Assembly: GCF_001461825.1 (NCBI RefSeq) | Contig: NZ_LLZC01000002.1 | Coordinates: 1 to 52,944 of the forward strand | DNA length: 52,944 bases | Direction of reading: 5' to 3' | From: Bacillus velezensis | GTDB taxonomy: Bacteria > Bacillota > Bacilli > Bacillales > Bacillaceae | Shown here: positions 7,364 to 15,676 of the stretch, piece by piece | Layout of the letters: every line of letters begins with the position of its first letter | Numbering within the stretch: position 1 is the stretch's first letter | Program-made: the position numbers and the translations under genes | Notes under the pieces: model-generated | The model's database searches: none | Seen by the model: the letters and a program-made list of their open reading frames with translations, nothing else | Told to the model about the DNA's origin: nothing

Positions 7364-7611
7364 GTGAAATTGTCACAGTAACAGTAGTTACGGGGAAAGG
7401 TTGGGAAGATCAACGCCGTGAAACCTTGCGTATAAATTCGGAAGAGATTATGCATGTGGGTCCGCTTTCTGAATGTCCAGAAGATGCGATTTTAGAAAGA
7501 GATTTAGTCGGACCCTCCGACTTTGCTGAACTGCTTAAAAATTTTCTAATTGAGCATAAGGGAAAACAGGTGAAATTTGTGTACGAGGATGAGGAGGATT
7601 CAAATGAGTAA
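7360..7611 (+). CDS. Small acidic protein between ATPase and RecT
   Basis: 83 aa. ATGA overlap with the ATPase stop and overlap with the RecT start show tight coupling within the recombination operon. No known domain is recognised. Confidence 0.7.
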   Translation: MSEIVTVTVVTGKGWEDQRRETLRINSEEIMHVGPLSECPEDAILERDLVGPSDFAELLKNFLIEHKGKQVKFVYEDEEDSNE

Positions 7612-8533
7612 TCAACAAGTAGCAAATACAACGAAGAAGAGCACTGTGGTCGATCAAGTAGCTGCAAAAGTTCAGACGTTTCAGGAAAATGGGGAGATTC
7701 ATTTCCCCCCTTCATATTCACCGGATAACGCCTTGAAATCGGCATATCTCATGCTACAGAACACGAAAACCGGTAAACAAGATGGGAACCGACCTGTACT
7801 CGATGTTTGTACAAAGGAGAGCGTTGCTAATGCACTGCTAGACATGGTTGTGCAGGGTCTTAACCCGATGAAGAAGCAAGGATACTTTATCGCTTATGGG
7901 AATACACTGACTTTTCAACGTTCGTATATGGGAACAATGGCTGTAACAAAAAGAGTGGCTAAGGTTAAAGAGATAAATGCTCAAGTCATCTATGAAGGTG
8001 ATGACGTTGAGTATGAGATCGAAAAAGCGAAAATTACAAATTTCAAACATAAAACCAAATTTGGAAATATCAATAAAGATAAGATCATGGGTGCTTATTG
8101 TGTACTTGAATTTGAAAATGATACTGACTATATAGAACTCATGACAATTGATGAAATCAGAAAAGCATGGAGTAAAGCGCAATTTTGGGGAAAAGATCAA
8201 ACCGCAGAGAAGAAAGGATCGACACATGATGACTATAAGCAGGAGATGGCAAAGAAGACCGTAATAAATCGGGCCTGCAAACGGTTTTTAAATAGCTCAG
8301 ACGATGAAAGCCTTCTGATGAATACTATTCAAAAATCAGATGATACAGCAATTGAGGAAGCCACAAAGGCCGAGATTGAGGAGAACGCAAATTCTGAGGT
8401 TTTGGACATGCAATATGAAGAAGTTTCAGAGACTCAATCCGGGGACGAGCTTAGGGAAGAACCGGCGGTAGAAGCAAAGACTGAAGCTCCAGAGAACAAA
8501 CCCTCTGCTTTTGAGAACGGACCAGACTTTTGA
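7604..8533 (+). CDS. recT: RecT-family single-strand annealing recombinase
   Basis: 309 aa from ATG at 7604, 6 bases after GAGGAGG. The sequence has typical RecT features (VANALLDMVVQGLNPMKKQGYFIAYGN region, then a LTFQRSYMG strand). Skin YqaK is a homologous type. It anneals single strands during phage recombination and replication. It has an acidic C-terminal tail as in proteins that interact with host SSB or nucleases. It usually pairs with an exonuclease; here the overlapping MBL-fold gene holds that position. Confidence 0.93.
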   Translation: MSNQQVANTTKKSTVVDQVAAKVQTFQENGEIHFPPSYSPDNALKSAYLMLQNTKTGKQDGNRPVLDVCTKESVANALLDMVVQGLNPMKKQGYFIAYGNTLTFQRSYMGTMAVTKRVAKVKEINAQVIYEGDDVEYEIEKAKITNFKHKTKFGNINKDKIMGAYCVLEFENDTDYIELMTIDEIRKAWSKAQFWGKDQTAEKKGSTHDDYKQEMAKKTVINRACKRFLNSSDDESLLMNTIQKSDDTAIEEATKAEIEENANSEVLDMQYEEVSETQSGDELREEPAVEAKTEAPENKPSAFENGPDF

Positions 8534-9231
8534 TTGAAATTACAGCCCTGTCATCAAGCAGTAAGGGGAATTGCTATCGGGTTACCGATGGTAAGACCCC
8601 GCTTCTTTTGGAATGCGGCATCAGCTTTAAACAGATGCAAAAAGGCTTTCAGTTTAGAATGTCTCAATTCGCTGGCTGCCTTGTCTCTCATGAACATGGG
8701 GACCACTGCAAAGCTATTAAGGATGTTCTGAACGCCGGCATTGATTGTTATATGTCTCCTGGGACGGCCGGAGCAATTGGCCTCACTCATAACAGAATTA
8801 AGCCTGTGCCCGTAAAACAGCCGTTTAAGGTTGGTTCCTGGTCTATTATGCCCTTTGACGTGCAGCACGATGTAGCGGAGCCGTATGGCTTCCTATTGGC
8901 GAATGACGCCGGGGATAAACTGCTTTTCGCCACTGATACCTATTACATACGCTATAGGTTCCCTGGTCTCACTCATATCATGGTGGAATGCAATTACTCA
9001 GAGGAGATATTGAATGAAAATATTGAGAGCGGCATTACCGCTCCCGCCATGAAAAAGCGCCTTTTACAATCTCATTTTAGTTTAGAAAACGTCAAGAAAT
9101 TTTTAATGGCCAATGATTTAAGCAAAGTACAGGAGATATGGCTGCTTCATCTTTCAGAATCAAACAGCGACGAAAAGATCTTTAAAGAAGACATCATGAA
9201 ATTGACAGGAAAGGTTGTCTATATCCCGTGA
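8530..9231 (+). CDS. MBL-fold metallo-hydrolase, possible DNA nuclease
   Basis: 233 aa from TTG overlapping the recT stop. The metal motif HEHGDH is at 54-59, with further His and Asp ligands at FATDTYY and near the C-terminus (LLHLSESN). The metallo-beta-lactamase fold includes DNA nucleases as well as other hydrolases. Strict coupling to RecT, in the place of a RecE/YqaJ exonuclease, suggests it processes DNA ends, but the substrate cannot be read from sequence. Confidence 0.88.
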   Translation: MIEITALSSSSKGNCYRVTDGKTPLLLECGISFKQMQKGFQFRMSQFAGCLVSHEHGDHCKAIKDVLNAGIDCYMSPGTAGAIGLTHNRIKPVPVKQPFKVGSWSIMPFDVQHDVAEPYGFLLANDAGDKLLFATDTYYIRYRFPGLTHIMVECNYSEEILNENIESGITAPAMKKRLLQSHFSLENVKKFLMANDLSKVQEIWLLHLSESNSDEKIFKEDIMKLTGKVVYIP

Positions 9232-9407
9232 GTGAACTGATTAAAACTACGTATCCTTATTGCTATGTGTTTTTGGCACAGACTTCTGCTCCGCATATGA
9301 GAAAAGCTGTGCTTGAGAATTATATTAAGACATTCATGAGCAAGTATGAGCCGAGCCTTGAATATGTGGCTATTAAAGGCACTTACGCTCTTTGTCGAAG
9401 AAAATAA
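9228..9407 (+). CDS. Small coupled protein, unknown
   Basis: 59 aa from GTG at 9228, a GTGA overlap with the MBL gene stop. It ends at TAA 9405-9407. It is basic at the C-terminus (YALCRRK). No recognised domain; the coupling supports a real gene. Confidence 0.6.
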   Translation: MSELIKTTYPYCYVFLAQTSAPHMRKAVLENYIKTFMSKYEPSLEYVAIKGTYALCRRK

Positions 9408-9431
9408 ACTCTTTGGAGAGGAGGAAGGCTC

Positions 9432-10187
9432 TTGTCAGGCTGGGTGAAATTATACAAGTCAGTCGTCGATCATGAGATCTTTACAGATAATGTGGGCTTT
9501 AGGCTATTTACCTTCTTAATGGCTAAAGCAGCTTATCAGGACGGTATGAAAATAAATGATTATGAATTGAAGAAAGGACAATATATCCGCTCGTATTCAA
9601 AACTATGTGATGATTTAGCAGTAAAAAAGGGACGAGGGTTAACCAGATTTACGAGAGCGGCAATTAAGGCTGCAGCTGAAAGGCTTCAAGCAAAAGGCAT
9701 GATTGCTGCAGAGGAAACGGAATACGGAATGCTCTGGACCATTGTGAACTATTCGAAATTTCAAGGCTCTGAAAGAATCGTAAATGAAGAGAGCTTTTCA
9801 GAAAGGCGGCAAATATCCCAACCAATTGATGAGAAACTGTCTCCTTTCCAAAAAATCGAGGAAAAGTACCTGTCCCGAAAGGGCGGCATGTTTACAACCC
9901 CATATGATGTGGCTGCCATAAACAGAATCCTTGATCAACAAATTCCAATTGGGGACGTCCTGACTTGGATAGATGAAATATTTGATCGTTACGTTCCTAA
10001 GCATCGAGCGGATGGTATCAAATCCTTTACTTACTGTGAGCAAGGTATTTTAGACAGGTGGCACGCTAAACAGAATCCACCTCCAAAAACAAACGTTTCG
10101 GAGTTCCGGCCGCGCGGATCAAAACAAGAGGAGAGTTTTGCCGCACTTGAAGCATATGCCAAAGAAAACGGCATTTCGATGGGGTGA
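9432..10187 (+). CDS. Phage replication initiator / replisome organiser
   Basis: 251 aa from TTG at 9432, after a long purine-rich RBS (GAGAGGAGGAAGG). The N-terminal half is a winged-helix domain of the phage replisome organiser type (WVKLYKSVVDHEIF start). The C-terminal region resembles primosomal DnaD-like helices. It lies just upstream of a G39P-like loader and DnaB helicase, as in SPP1-type replication modules. It probably binds the phage origin and recruits the loader. Confidence 0.8.
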   Translation: MSGWVKLYKSVVDHEIFTDNVGFRLFTFLMAKAAYQDGMKINDYELKKGQYIRSYSKLCDDLAVKKGRGLTRFTRAAIKAAAERLQAKGMIAAEETEYGMLWTIVNYSKFQGSERIVNEESFSERRQISQPIDEKLSPFQKIEEKYLSRKGGMFTTPYDVAAINRILDQQIPIGDVLTWIDEIFDRYVPKHRADGIKSFTYCEQGILDRWHAKQNPPPKTNVSEFRPRGSKQEESFAALEAYAKENGISMG

Positions 10188-10192
10188 TCATA

Positions 10193-10474
10193 TTGAAAAA
10201 AGAAGAAGCAATGAAAATTCTAAGGCGGCTCTCCGCCGCGTATACCCGCTTTGATTTAACAGGGGATGTGGGTATGGAGCGGATTGGATTATGGATGGAG
10301 CATCTGACTGAAATGCCGTTCAAACCTGTTTATGACAAAGTCAATGAGCATATTTCTAATAAACCATTTCCTCCGACTATCTCAGAAATTAAAGTCAAAC
10401 AACCAGAGAAAAATGAGTTTTTAGAGCAACAGAAAGAGTGGGAACGGAATGCAAAACATGCTAAAAAACCTTGA
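10193..10474 (+). CDS. G39P-like helicase loader
   Basis: 93 aa from TTG at 10193 (GGGGTG upstream; a GTG at 10184 lacks an RBS). The helical pattern KKEEAMKILRRLSAAYTRFDL ending in KPFPPTISEI matches the SPP1 G39P family, which loads G40P helicase and inhibits it until delivery. It overlaps the DnaB start by 26 bases. The C-terminus is long and charged, as expected for the disordered helicase-binding tail. Confidence 0.8.
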   Translation: MKKEEAMKILRRLSAAYTRFDLTGDVGMERIGLWMEHLTEMPFKPVYDKVNEHISNKPFPPTISEIKVKQPEKNEFLEQQKEWERNAKHAKKP

Positions 10475-11747
10475 AGCAGAAGAGAGCCTGTTGGGCTGTA
10501 TCCTTGTTGAAAATGAATTGATTAAGGAAACCACCTTGGAGCCGAAACACTTCGCAGATGAGCGGCATAAACGGATTTTTAAGGCTATGCGAGATGTAGA
10601 TTCCTCTGGCCAGCCTGTTGAAATCGTGACGGTGGTTACAGAGTTAGGAGAAACTGTCGAAGCGATCGGCGGCACCGGCTATCTTGTCGATTTAGCCAGT
10701 GCTGTTCCATCTGTTATTAACTTCGAGACCTATCAGACATTAATCTACGAAGCTTTTAAACTGCGTGATATGCAAAAGGCCGCTCTTGATTTTGCAAATA
10801 ATCCAAGCGATGAGGGAATTTTGCAGGTTTATCAGAAGACCGTGGAGCTGCAGGAGATCGGTGTTACAAATAAACGAACTAAGATGGATGTTTTAACCGA
10901 GATTTACGAAGACATGTATCAAGAAAAAGGAGAAATAACAGGTGTGGAATCCGGTTTGGCCGATTTAGATGCTATGACTGGCGGCTGGCAGGACAGTGAT
11001 TTAATTATCGTAGCTGCCCGGCCTTCTATGGGAAAGACTGCTTTCGCTCTAAGTTTGGCGCAGAATGCAGCGCTAAAAGGTGGGGTTGTCGATGTTTTTT
11101 CTTTGGAGATGTCCGACCGTCAACTCGTTAACCGGATGCTCAGCAATTTAGGTTCAATCGAGGGTACAAAATGGAGAAACCCGCACAAGTATTTCAGTGA
11201 AAAAGACTATGAAAATGCAAATCGGGCCATTGGTGAATATGAAAAATTAGACATCTATATTCATGATAAACCGTCACAGTCAGTGGCTGATATTCGTTCT
11301 GCCATTCGGAAGACCAAAAAGGACCACCCGGACAAAAAACATTTGGTTGTGATTGATTATCTTCAATTAATCCGACCTATCGGCAAATTTGAAACGAAAA
11401 ACTTAGAGGTCGCAAGCATAACGGGCGAATTGAAGAACATAGCCCGGACCTTCAATGTGCCAATCATTCTTCTTTCTCAACTTTCTCGCGGCGTTGAGCA
11501 GCGGCAAGATAAGCGGCCGATGATGTCTGACCTTCGAGATTCAGGCAGCATTGAGCAGGATGCCGATATCGTTAGTTTTCTCTACAGGGATGACTATTAC
11601 GATAAACAAAGCGATCTGAAAAACGTAGTGGAAATCATTTTTGCAAAACAAAGAAACGGATCCGTCGGCACTGTCATGGCTGCCTTTATTAAAGAGTACG
11701 GACGATTCTTAAACCTTGATAGACAAATGGAAGCCCTTGTGGGTTAA
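10449..11747 (+). CDS. Replicative DNA helicase, DnaB family
   Basis: 432 aa. The N-terminal DnaB domain (5-110) is followed by the RecA-like core with Walker A ARPSMGKT (190-197), Walker B LVVIDYLQLI and the sensor LLSQLSRGVE. This is full length for the G40P/DnaB type. It unwinds phage DNA at the fork. The start is ATG at 10449, or ATG at 10458 three codons on. It is translationally coupled to the loader gene. Confidence 0.96.
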   Translation: MQNMLKNLEAEESLLGCILVENELIKETTLEPKHFADERHKRIFKAMRDVDSSGQPVEIVTVVTELGETVEAIGGTGYLVDLASAVPSVINFETYQTLIYEAFKLRDMQKAALDFANNPSDEGILQVYQKTVELQEIGVTNKRTKMDVLTEIYEDMYQEKGEITGVESGLADLDAMTGGWQDSDLIIVAARPSMGKTAFALSLAQNAALKGGVVDVFSLEMSDRQLVNRMLSNLGSIEGTKWRNPHKYFSEKDYENANRAIGEYEKLDIYIHDKPSQSVADIRSAIRKTKKDHPDKKHLVVIDYLQLIRPIGKFETKNLEVASITGELKNIARTFNVPIILLSQLSRGVEQRQDKRPMMSDLRDSGSIEQDADIVSFLYRDDYYDKQSDLKNVVEIIFAKQRNGSVGTVMAAFIKEYGRFLNLDRQMEALVG

Positions 11748-11761
11748 AAAGGAGCGGTTTT

Positions 11762-11944
11762 ATGCCAAATAATGAAGTGGAGAAGCGGAGAGAATTTCTA
11801 ATCAATGAATTGATTCGGTATGGCTATTCCATTGAAAAAGGAGCGGACTTGAGCCATTTGACGCTATTCGATCTGGAGAACCTCACAATTCAAGTAAAAT
11901 GCCAGTTTGGCCGCAAGCTATCCGAAGAGGAGGAATCCTGCTGA
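11762..11944 (+). CDS. Fbp-like (Fur-regulated basic protein) small protein
   Basis: 60 aa with the pattern KRREFLINELIRYG...LSHLTLFDLE, typical of the FbpA-like domain found in Bacillus iron-sparing helpers and many phages. It starts with ATG after AAGGAGCGG. There is no Fur box nearby, so iron control is not supported. The role in the phage is unknown. Confidence 0.72.
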   Translation: MPNNEVEKRREFLINELIRYGYSIEKGADLSHLTLFDLENLTIQVKCQFGRKLSEEEESC

Positions 11945-12036
11945 TGTACACCGTCCTGGCACTCATTTACGTGGTAAAGGAAGGCGAACAGCAGGAAATG
12001 ATCATACAGCAGTGGATTCAGGATGACGGGAGGTAA
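11944..12036 (+). CDS. Very small coupled ORF, unknown
   Basis: 30 aa. ATG shares its A with the previous TGA, and GAGGAGG lies 10 bases upstream. It leads directly into the RusA gene. The N-terminus is hydrophobic (MYTVLALIYVV). It may be real by coupling, but it is short. Confidence 0.45.
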   Translation: MYTVLALIYVVKEGEQQEMIIQQWIQDDGR

Positions 12037-12040
12037 CAGC

Positions 12041-12499
12041 ATGATCCAATTTACTATTTATGGGGAGCCAGTTGCACAGGGGCGCCCCAGGGCAGCCACA
12101 AGAAACGGCATGACCAGGTTATATGATCCAAAGAAATCAAGGGATTTTAAGCAATACGTTAAACTTGCCGCCTCAGATCATCGGCCAAGTTCCTTGCTGA
12201 CGGGCCCGCTTGAGTTAAGAGTCAAGGTCTATAAATCTACCTTGAAGAGTTTCAGTAAGAAAAAAGCGGCTGAAGCTGAACAAGGATTACTAAGACCCAG
12301 CAAAAAGCCTGATGTGGACAATTATATAAAGGGCATTAAAGACGGCTTAAATAAAGTCCTCTGGCATGATGACAGTCAAATTGTAGACCTCCATGTCAGT
12401 AAGTATTACAGCCAAAACCCAAGAATCGAAATTCTAGTAAAACCACTATCACAAGAGGAGGAACAATTATGTCTTTCGTTGACTTCAAAGGAATCGTAA
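12041..12499 (+). CDS. rusA: RusA-family Holliday junction resolvase
   Basis: 152 aa from ATG at 12041 (GGGAGG 7 bases upstream). The opening FTIYGEPVAQGRPRA and the acidic motif KPDVDNYIKGIKDGLN...WHDDSQIV are diagnostic of RusA. The conserved Asp residues bind metal for cleavage of four-way junctions. It resolves branched phage DNA before packaging. Confidence 0.93.
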   Translation: MIQFTIYGEPVAQGRPRAATRNGMTRLYDPKKSRDFKQYVKLAASDHRPSSLLTGPLELRVKVYKSTLKSFSKKKAAEAEQGLLRPSKKPDVDNYIKGIKDGLNKVLWHDDSQIVDLHVSKYYSQNPRIEILVKPLSQEEEQLCLSLTSKES

Positions 12500-13161
12500 A
12501 AAAGGTGAACCACAAACCCAAAGGAATTACCGAGGTCGTTCTGGAGGTCCCAACTAAAGAGGTAGGAAGCGGCATTCAAAATTTAGCCGAGATGATTGAT
12601 AAGGACGTTCAGGCGCAACTGGAGAGCGAGGTTGTACAGTTTAATGTACAAGTCAACGCGCTCACCGATCGCCCGATTATTAATTACACAGTTGGCTCTG
12701 ATGGAATTGTAAAGGTAGCAGATCCGGAACCAGAACAACTTGAGGCAAACCTCGGGCTTCCTAAAGAGAAGCCAAAAATCGAAGAAGTAACAGAGGAAAT
12801 CGAGAGAAAGGTTGTTGACTCCTTCATTACTGAAGATATGGCCCCGATCCTTGATGGATTCCCTGTATACATTACTGAAATGGCTAAGCGGCGCATAGAG
12901 GGTGAATCATACCGGAAGATTGCGAATGATTATGTAATGTCTGCAGAGGGCCTTATAGACCTTATCAACGAGTACAGAAAAGAAGTTGCTCCGTATGCTC
13001 AAGCTTGGTGGGACTGGAAGCAGGATCAGGAAGCGGAGGCAGAGCCGATGGAAAAGCAGGCGCCGCGTGTTCCTCTTGATGAAGCTGATAAACCCGAGCC
13101 GTCAACCGAGGATGAAAAAGAGGATGAGAATAAGGACGAGGACGAACACGGAGCGGCATAA
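12469..13161 (+). CDS. Phage protein of unknown function with acidic tail
   Basis: 230 aa, overlapping rusA by 31 bases with GAGGAGGAAC in the RusA 3' end. The first 75 residues look like a beta-rich domain, and residues 120-185 are helical. The last 45 are mostly Glu, Asp and Lys. Function is not recognised. The location suggests DNA metabolism. Confidence 0.75.
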   Translation: MSFVDFKGIVKKVNHKPKGITEVVLEVPTKEVGSGIQNLAEMIDKDVQAQLESEVVQFNVQVNALTDRPIINYTVGSDGIVKVADPEPEQLEANLGLPKEKPKIEEVTEEIERKVVDSFITEDMAPILDGFPVYITEMAKRRIEGESYRKIANDYVMSAEGLIDLINEYRKEVAPYAQAWWDWKQDQEAEAEPMEKQAPRVPLDEADKPEPSTEDEKEDENKDEDEHGAA

Positions 13162-13299
13162 ATGGGGAGAAGGAAAAAGCAGCCGCGTTGGTATCTGCTG
13201 TTTCGCATAGAGGATGGACAAGCTGTCCACCTCTATGAACCTTTAAAGAAATACGAGCTGGTGAGCCGGATCCGGAATGGATGGAGGGTAAGAAGATGA
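13162..13299 (+). CDS. Small basic protein, unknown
   Basis: 45 aa, strongly basic (MGRRKKQPRW start, WRVRR end). ATG directly follows the previous stop, and the TGA overlaps the next ATG. No domain is recognised. The charge could suit nucleic-acid binding. Confidence 0.55.
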   Translation: MGRRKKQPRWYLLFRIEDGQAVHLYEPLKKYELVSRIRNGWRVRR

Positions 13300-13475
13300 C
13301 AGAGAAGAGAAAAAAGCTCTTAGAAAAATTGAGTGATTTCCGCATGGTTCCTGGCCATGGTCCTGATCTTTCCGCGATGACAGATGAGCAATTAGAAAAA
13401 CAACTATGGTTTTTAGAAACTGCTTTCAAGACGGCTTGGGAAGAAGCAGATAATGAGGACGGTGATGATATATGA
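13296..13475 (+). CDS. Small acidic protein, unknown
   Basis: 59 aa from ATG at 13296, after GGAGGG 7 bases upstream. It is helical with a highly acidic end. ATGA coupling on both sides shows it belongs to the same transcript. Confidence 0.6.
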   Translation: MTEKRKKLLEKLSDFRMVPGHGPDLSAMTDEQLEKQLWFLETAFKTAWEEADNEDGDDI

Positions 13476-13723
13476 GCGTAAGACATCATCTGAAAATCTT
13501 ACCGGAATATTTTAAAGCGCTGAAGGATGGCCGAAAAACTTTTGAAATAAGGCACGATGATAGAGGATTTAAGGAAGGGGATACCCTCTCTCTAAATGAA
13601 TGGCAGGACGGATACACTGGCCGCTCAATTGAAGTAGAAGTGACATACGTTACAGATTTTGAACAGAAGTCAGGCAATGTCGTTCTCGGCATTAAAAAGA
13701 AAGTAGGAGAAGGCGATGATTGA
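13472..13723 (+). CDS. ASCH-like DUF3850 protein
   Basis: 83 aa. The signature HHLKILPEYFKALKDGRKTFEIR...DRGFKEGDTLSL matches DUF3850, a member of the ASCH/PUA-related RNA-binding fold. It may bind RNA or modified nucleotides. ATGA overlap links it to the upstream gene. Confidence 0.82.
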   Translation: MSVRHHLKILPEYFKALKDGRKTFEIRHDDRGFKEGDTLSLNEWQDGYTGRSIEVEVTYVTDFEQKSGNVVLGIKKKVGEGDD

Positions 13724-13991
13724 GATATTTGAAGGTGATTGGGTAAGAGCAAAGGGGAACGGGATCGTCGTAACGGGATATGTAGAGGAAATCAGAAGGA
13801 ACTCAGTTGTTATCCGCCTTGTAGATGGAGAAATAATAAATGCTTCAAGCCGGGTAGTGAAGAAGATGGATGACACGCTGCATGCCGAAGACCTTGATAC
13901 AATGATTGATTTTTCCTTATTTATGGGGGATGAAGAATGGTTTCGGGAATTGTCTGAACTGAAATACAAACGCGGTGCCCGTATAACATAA
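13716..13991 (+). CDS. Small protein with C-terminal IDEAL-like domain
   Basis: 91 aa. The first half is a small beta barrel-like segment (EGDWVRAKGNGIVVTGYVEEI). Residues 58-82 (LDTMIDFSLFMGDEEWFRELSE) resemble the IDEAL domain, a short helical motif used in Bacillus adaptor proteins. The start ATG follows AGGAGAAGG. Function is unknown. Confidence 0.6.
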   Translation: MIEIFEGDWVRAKGNGIVVTGYVEEIRRNSVVIRLVDGEIINASSRVVKKMDDTLHAEDLDTMIDFSLFMGDEEWFRELSELKYKRGARIT

Positions 13992-13992
13992 A

Positions 13993-14059
13993 AAAACCGC
14001 AGCACAAGGCCCCGGTTTTAGTTAATCTCGACAATTAATTATAACACGGGGAGTGCTGC
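13993..14059 (+). promoter_or_regulatory. Two alternative RNA folds upstream of xtrA
   Basis: GCAGCAC (13999-14005) pairs with GTGCTGC (14053-14059), and CCCCG (14010-14014) pairs with CGGGG (14047-14051). This hides the GGGGAG ribosome site of xtrA. A competing stem pairs AAAACCG (13993-13999) with CGGTTTT (14013-14019) and would free it. The two folds exclude each other, as in a translational switch. Confidence 0.6.
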
Positions 14060-14062
14060 AAT

Positions 14063-14266
14063 ATGAACAGACCTGAAAAAATTGAAAATTTACATCAACT
14101 TTCCGTTAAGGACTTAATGGAAGATCAAAAAACGAAGCTGATCATCTTGGATGGCTCAAGCGGGTCAGCCTATCTTGTAGATACACCGGAATATGGAAAG
14201 ACCATTGTACAGACAGCCAATAGCAAGCACACAAAGCTGAATTACGATTATGGCTTCTTGCCGTAA
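14063..14266 (+). CDS. xtrA: XtrA-like protein
   Basis: 67 aa, the length and style of PBSX XtrA/skin YqaO. Here too it stands between the replication genes and the late regulator. ATG at 14063 follows GGGGAG, which is part of an RNA stem. A terminator follows immediately. The biochemical function of the family is unknown. Confidence 0.72.
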   Translation: MNRPEKIENLHQLSVKDLMEDQKTKLIILDGSSGSAYLVDTPEYGKTIVQTANSKHTKLNYDYGFLP

Positions 14267-14270
14267 CGCG

Positions 14271-14293
14271 GAGGGGAACTCCCCTCTTTTTTT
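14271..14293 (+). terminator. Terminator after xtrA
   Basis: GAGGGGAACTCCCCTC forms a GC-rich stem with a short loop, followed by seven T. It ends just before the RBS of the next gene. Confidence 0.85.
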
Positions 14294-14305
14294 GGAGGAA
14301 TGTTT

Positions 14306-14527
14306 ATGGCCATGAAGGGAGAATGTCTCAGCGCAGACATTACACCGCTTGAAAAAGGAAAAGAGTATTTCCTCTTTCCTTTAGGAGAAAGTCATTTCTA
14401 CGTATCAAAATTTAACAATGTAAACGCCCATTGCGGAGCCTATCAAAAGAAACTATTCCGGATAACTGATGCCAGTCAGAGTGAAGTGCCTGAACCGAAT
14501 GAATGGCATCAAATGAGTTTGTTTTGA
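14306..14527 (+). CDS. Small phage protein, unknown
   Basis: 73 aa from ATG at 14306, 7 bases after TTGGAGG; ATG at 14300 is too close to the RBS. It looks beta-rich (KGKEYFLFPLGESHFYVSKF). It lies after a terminator, so it needs read-through or a promoter that I cannot see. Confidence 0.65.
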   Translation: MAMKGECLSADITPLEKGKEYFLFPLGESHFYVSKFNNVNAHCGAYQKKLFRITDASQSEVPEPNEWHQMSLF

Positions 14528-14573
14528 TTCCAAATCAAATAGCAGGGACATTCCCTGCGGGGAGGAAACGGAA

Positions 14574-14858
14574 ATGAGTGAGAGAGTTGAACGGTTAAAA
14601 CAGCTTACTTACATCCCACAAAAGGAAATAGGATGGCTTCTTGAACAAGCTGAACTGGCTGACAAACAGCGGGCTATCATTGAGGAACACCAGCGCCAGC
14701 AGGACATTGCGGTCAATCAATTTCGGCAGGCTCAAAAGGACATTCAGCATCTAAGCGGGGAAAGGAGCAGATACAAGAAGGCTTTACAGCAAACTATTAA
14801 GAATATGCAATTCACTATAACGGTTGCCCAAAATGAATTGGAGGGGGAAGCAAAATGA
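14574..14858 (+). CDS. Coiled-coil phage protein, unknown
   Basis: 94 aa, almost entirely Glu/Gln-rich helix that can form a coiled coil. It starts with ATG after GGGGAGG. The RBS is the 3' neighbour of a perfect 7-bp hairpin (GCAGGGA/TCCCTGC). Confidence 0.65.
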   Translation: MSERVERLKQLTYIPQKEIGWLLEQAELADKQRAIIEEHQRQQDIAVNQFRQAQKDIQHLSGERSRYKKALQQTIKNMQFTITVAQNELEGEAK

Positions 14859-14879
14859 ATGAATTGGGAGTGAGAAGAC

Positions 14880-15143
14880 ATGGACGGAAGATATAAGCGG
14901 TTTATCGTATTCGGCTATGATTTGTTTTACCCGAGCGGCGCCCTGTCTGATAGCATATTTGACTTTGATTCAATCGACGAACTGACAGAACAAACACGAA
15001 ACACACCTGAAAGATTTTTATACGACACTTTGGAGATATTCGACTTGCAAGAACGAAAAATCATCTGGGAAGGCGGTTCGAGTATCTCTTACCGAGATTT
15101 AAAAAAGATTGAAGAGATGATGAAGGAGGATGCACAATCATGA
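14880..15143 (+). CDS. Small phage protein, unknown
   Basis: 87 aa, acidic, opening with aromatic-rich strands (FIVFGYDLFYPSGAL). It ends by overlapping the start of the secreted protein gene (ATCATGA), so both are probably cotranslated. Confidence 0.65.
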   Translation: MDGRYKRFIVFGYDLFYPSGALSDSIFDFDSIDELTEQTRNTPERFLYDTLEIFDLQERKIIWEGGSSISYRDLKKIEEMMKEDAQS

Positions 15144-15574
15144 AAAAACGATTCAAATCAATCATGCTATCAGCAGTATTACTTACGGGAGCCGCGGCCG
15201 TTGCGCCGTCTGCTTCCGCCGCATGGTCCGGTTGGCAAAATGAATCCGGGTACAGCGGCCGGGTGTTTACGGATGCCACGACTTACACGGCCGGCGCCTC
15301 AACGGTGGACTGGAAAGCCGAGAAGAAAGGCTCAAGGGCACTTTATTACACGGCTGGCGTGTACAAGAAGCGTAGCGGCGGCGGGCTGACTGATACAAAT
15401 TTGGTTCAGCGGGGCAGCTTCAAAACGGCAACGCCTCTGAAATCATTCAATGTGAAATCGATCCGGAATAAGACCGGGAAAGGAACCTATGTCATTCAGC
15501 TGGACTGCTATTCTGATTCCGGCAAACGGAACTATATCGGAACATTTGAATCAGCGAAATTTTACGTCAAGTGA
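15140..15574 (+). CDS. Secreted protein, unknown family
   Basis: 144 aa with a Sec signal peptide (MKKRFKSIMLSAVLLTGAAA, likely cleavage after SASA near residue 27). The mature part is about 115 aa, Gly/Ser/Lys rich and beta-rich, with one Cys. It starts after AAGGAGG. It is the first of three secreted products between 15 and 19 kb, which is uncommon in a phage early-to-late junction. Likely cargo acting outside the cell. Confidence 0.75.
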   Translation: MKKRFKSIMLSAVLLTGAAAVAPSASAAWSGWQNESGYSGRVFTDATTYTAGASTVDWKAEKKGSRALYYTAGVYKKRSGGGLTDTNLVQRGSFKTATPLKSFNVKSIRNKTGKGTYVIQLDCYSDSGKRNYIGTFESAKFYVK

Positions 15575-15676
15575 TTCAATTTCGTTACCAAATAAAATGA
15601 GCAATTGCGGACATCAGACATTCGGCATAAGGCTGGGTGTTTGACGCCCGCTCTATTACTTTAAGGAGGGAACAGA

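Noticed and set aside
12965..13489. 174-aa minus-strand frame
   Set aside because: Opposite four coupled plus-strand genes; Ser/Pro-rich shadow of an acidic coding tail.
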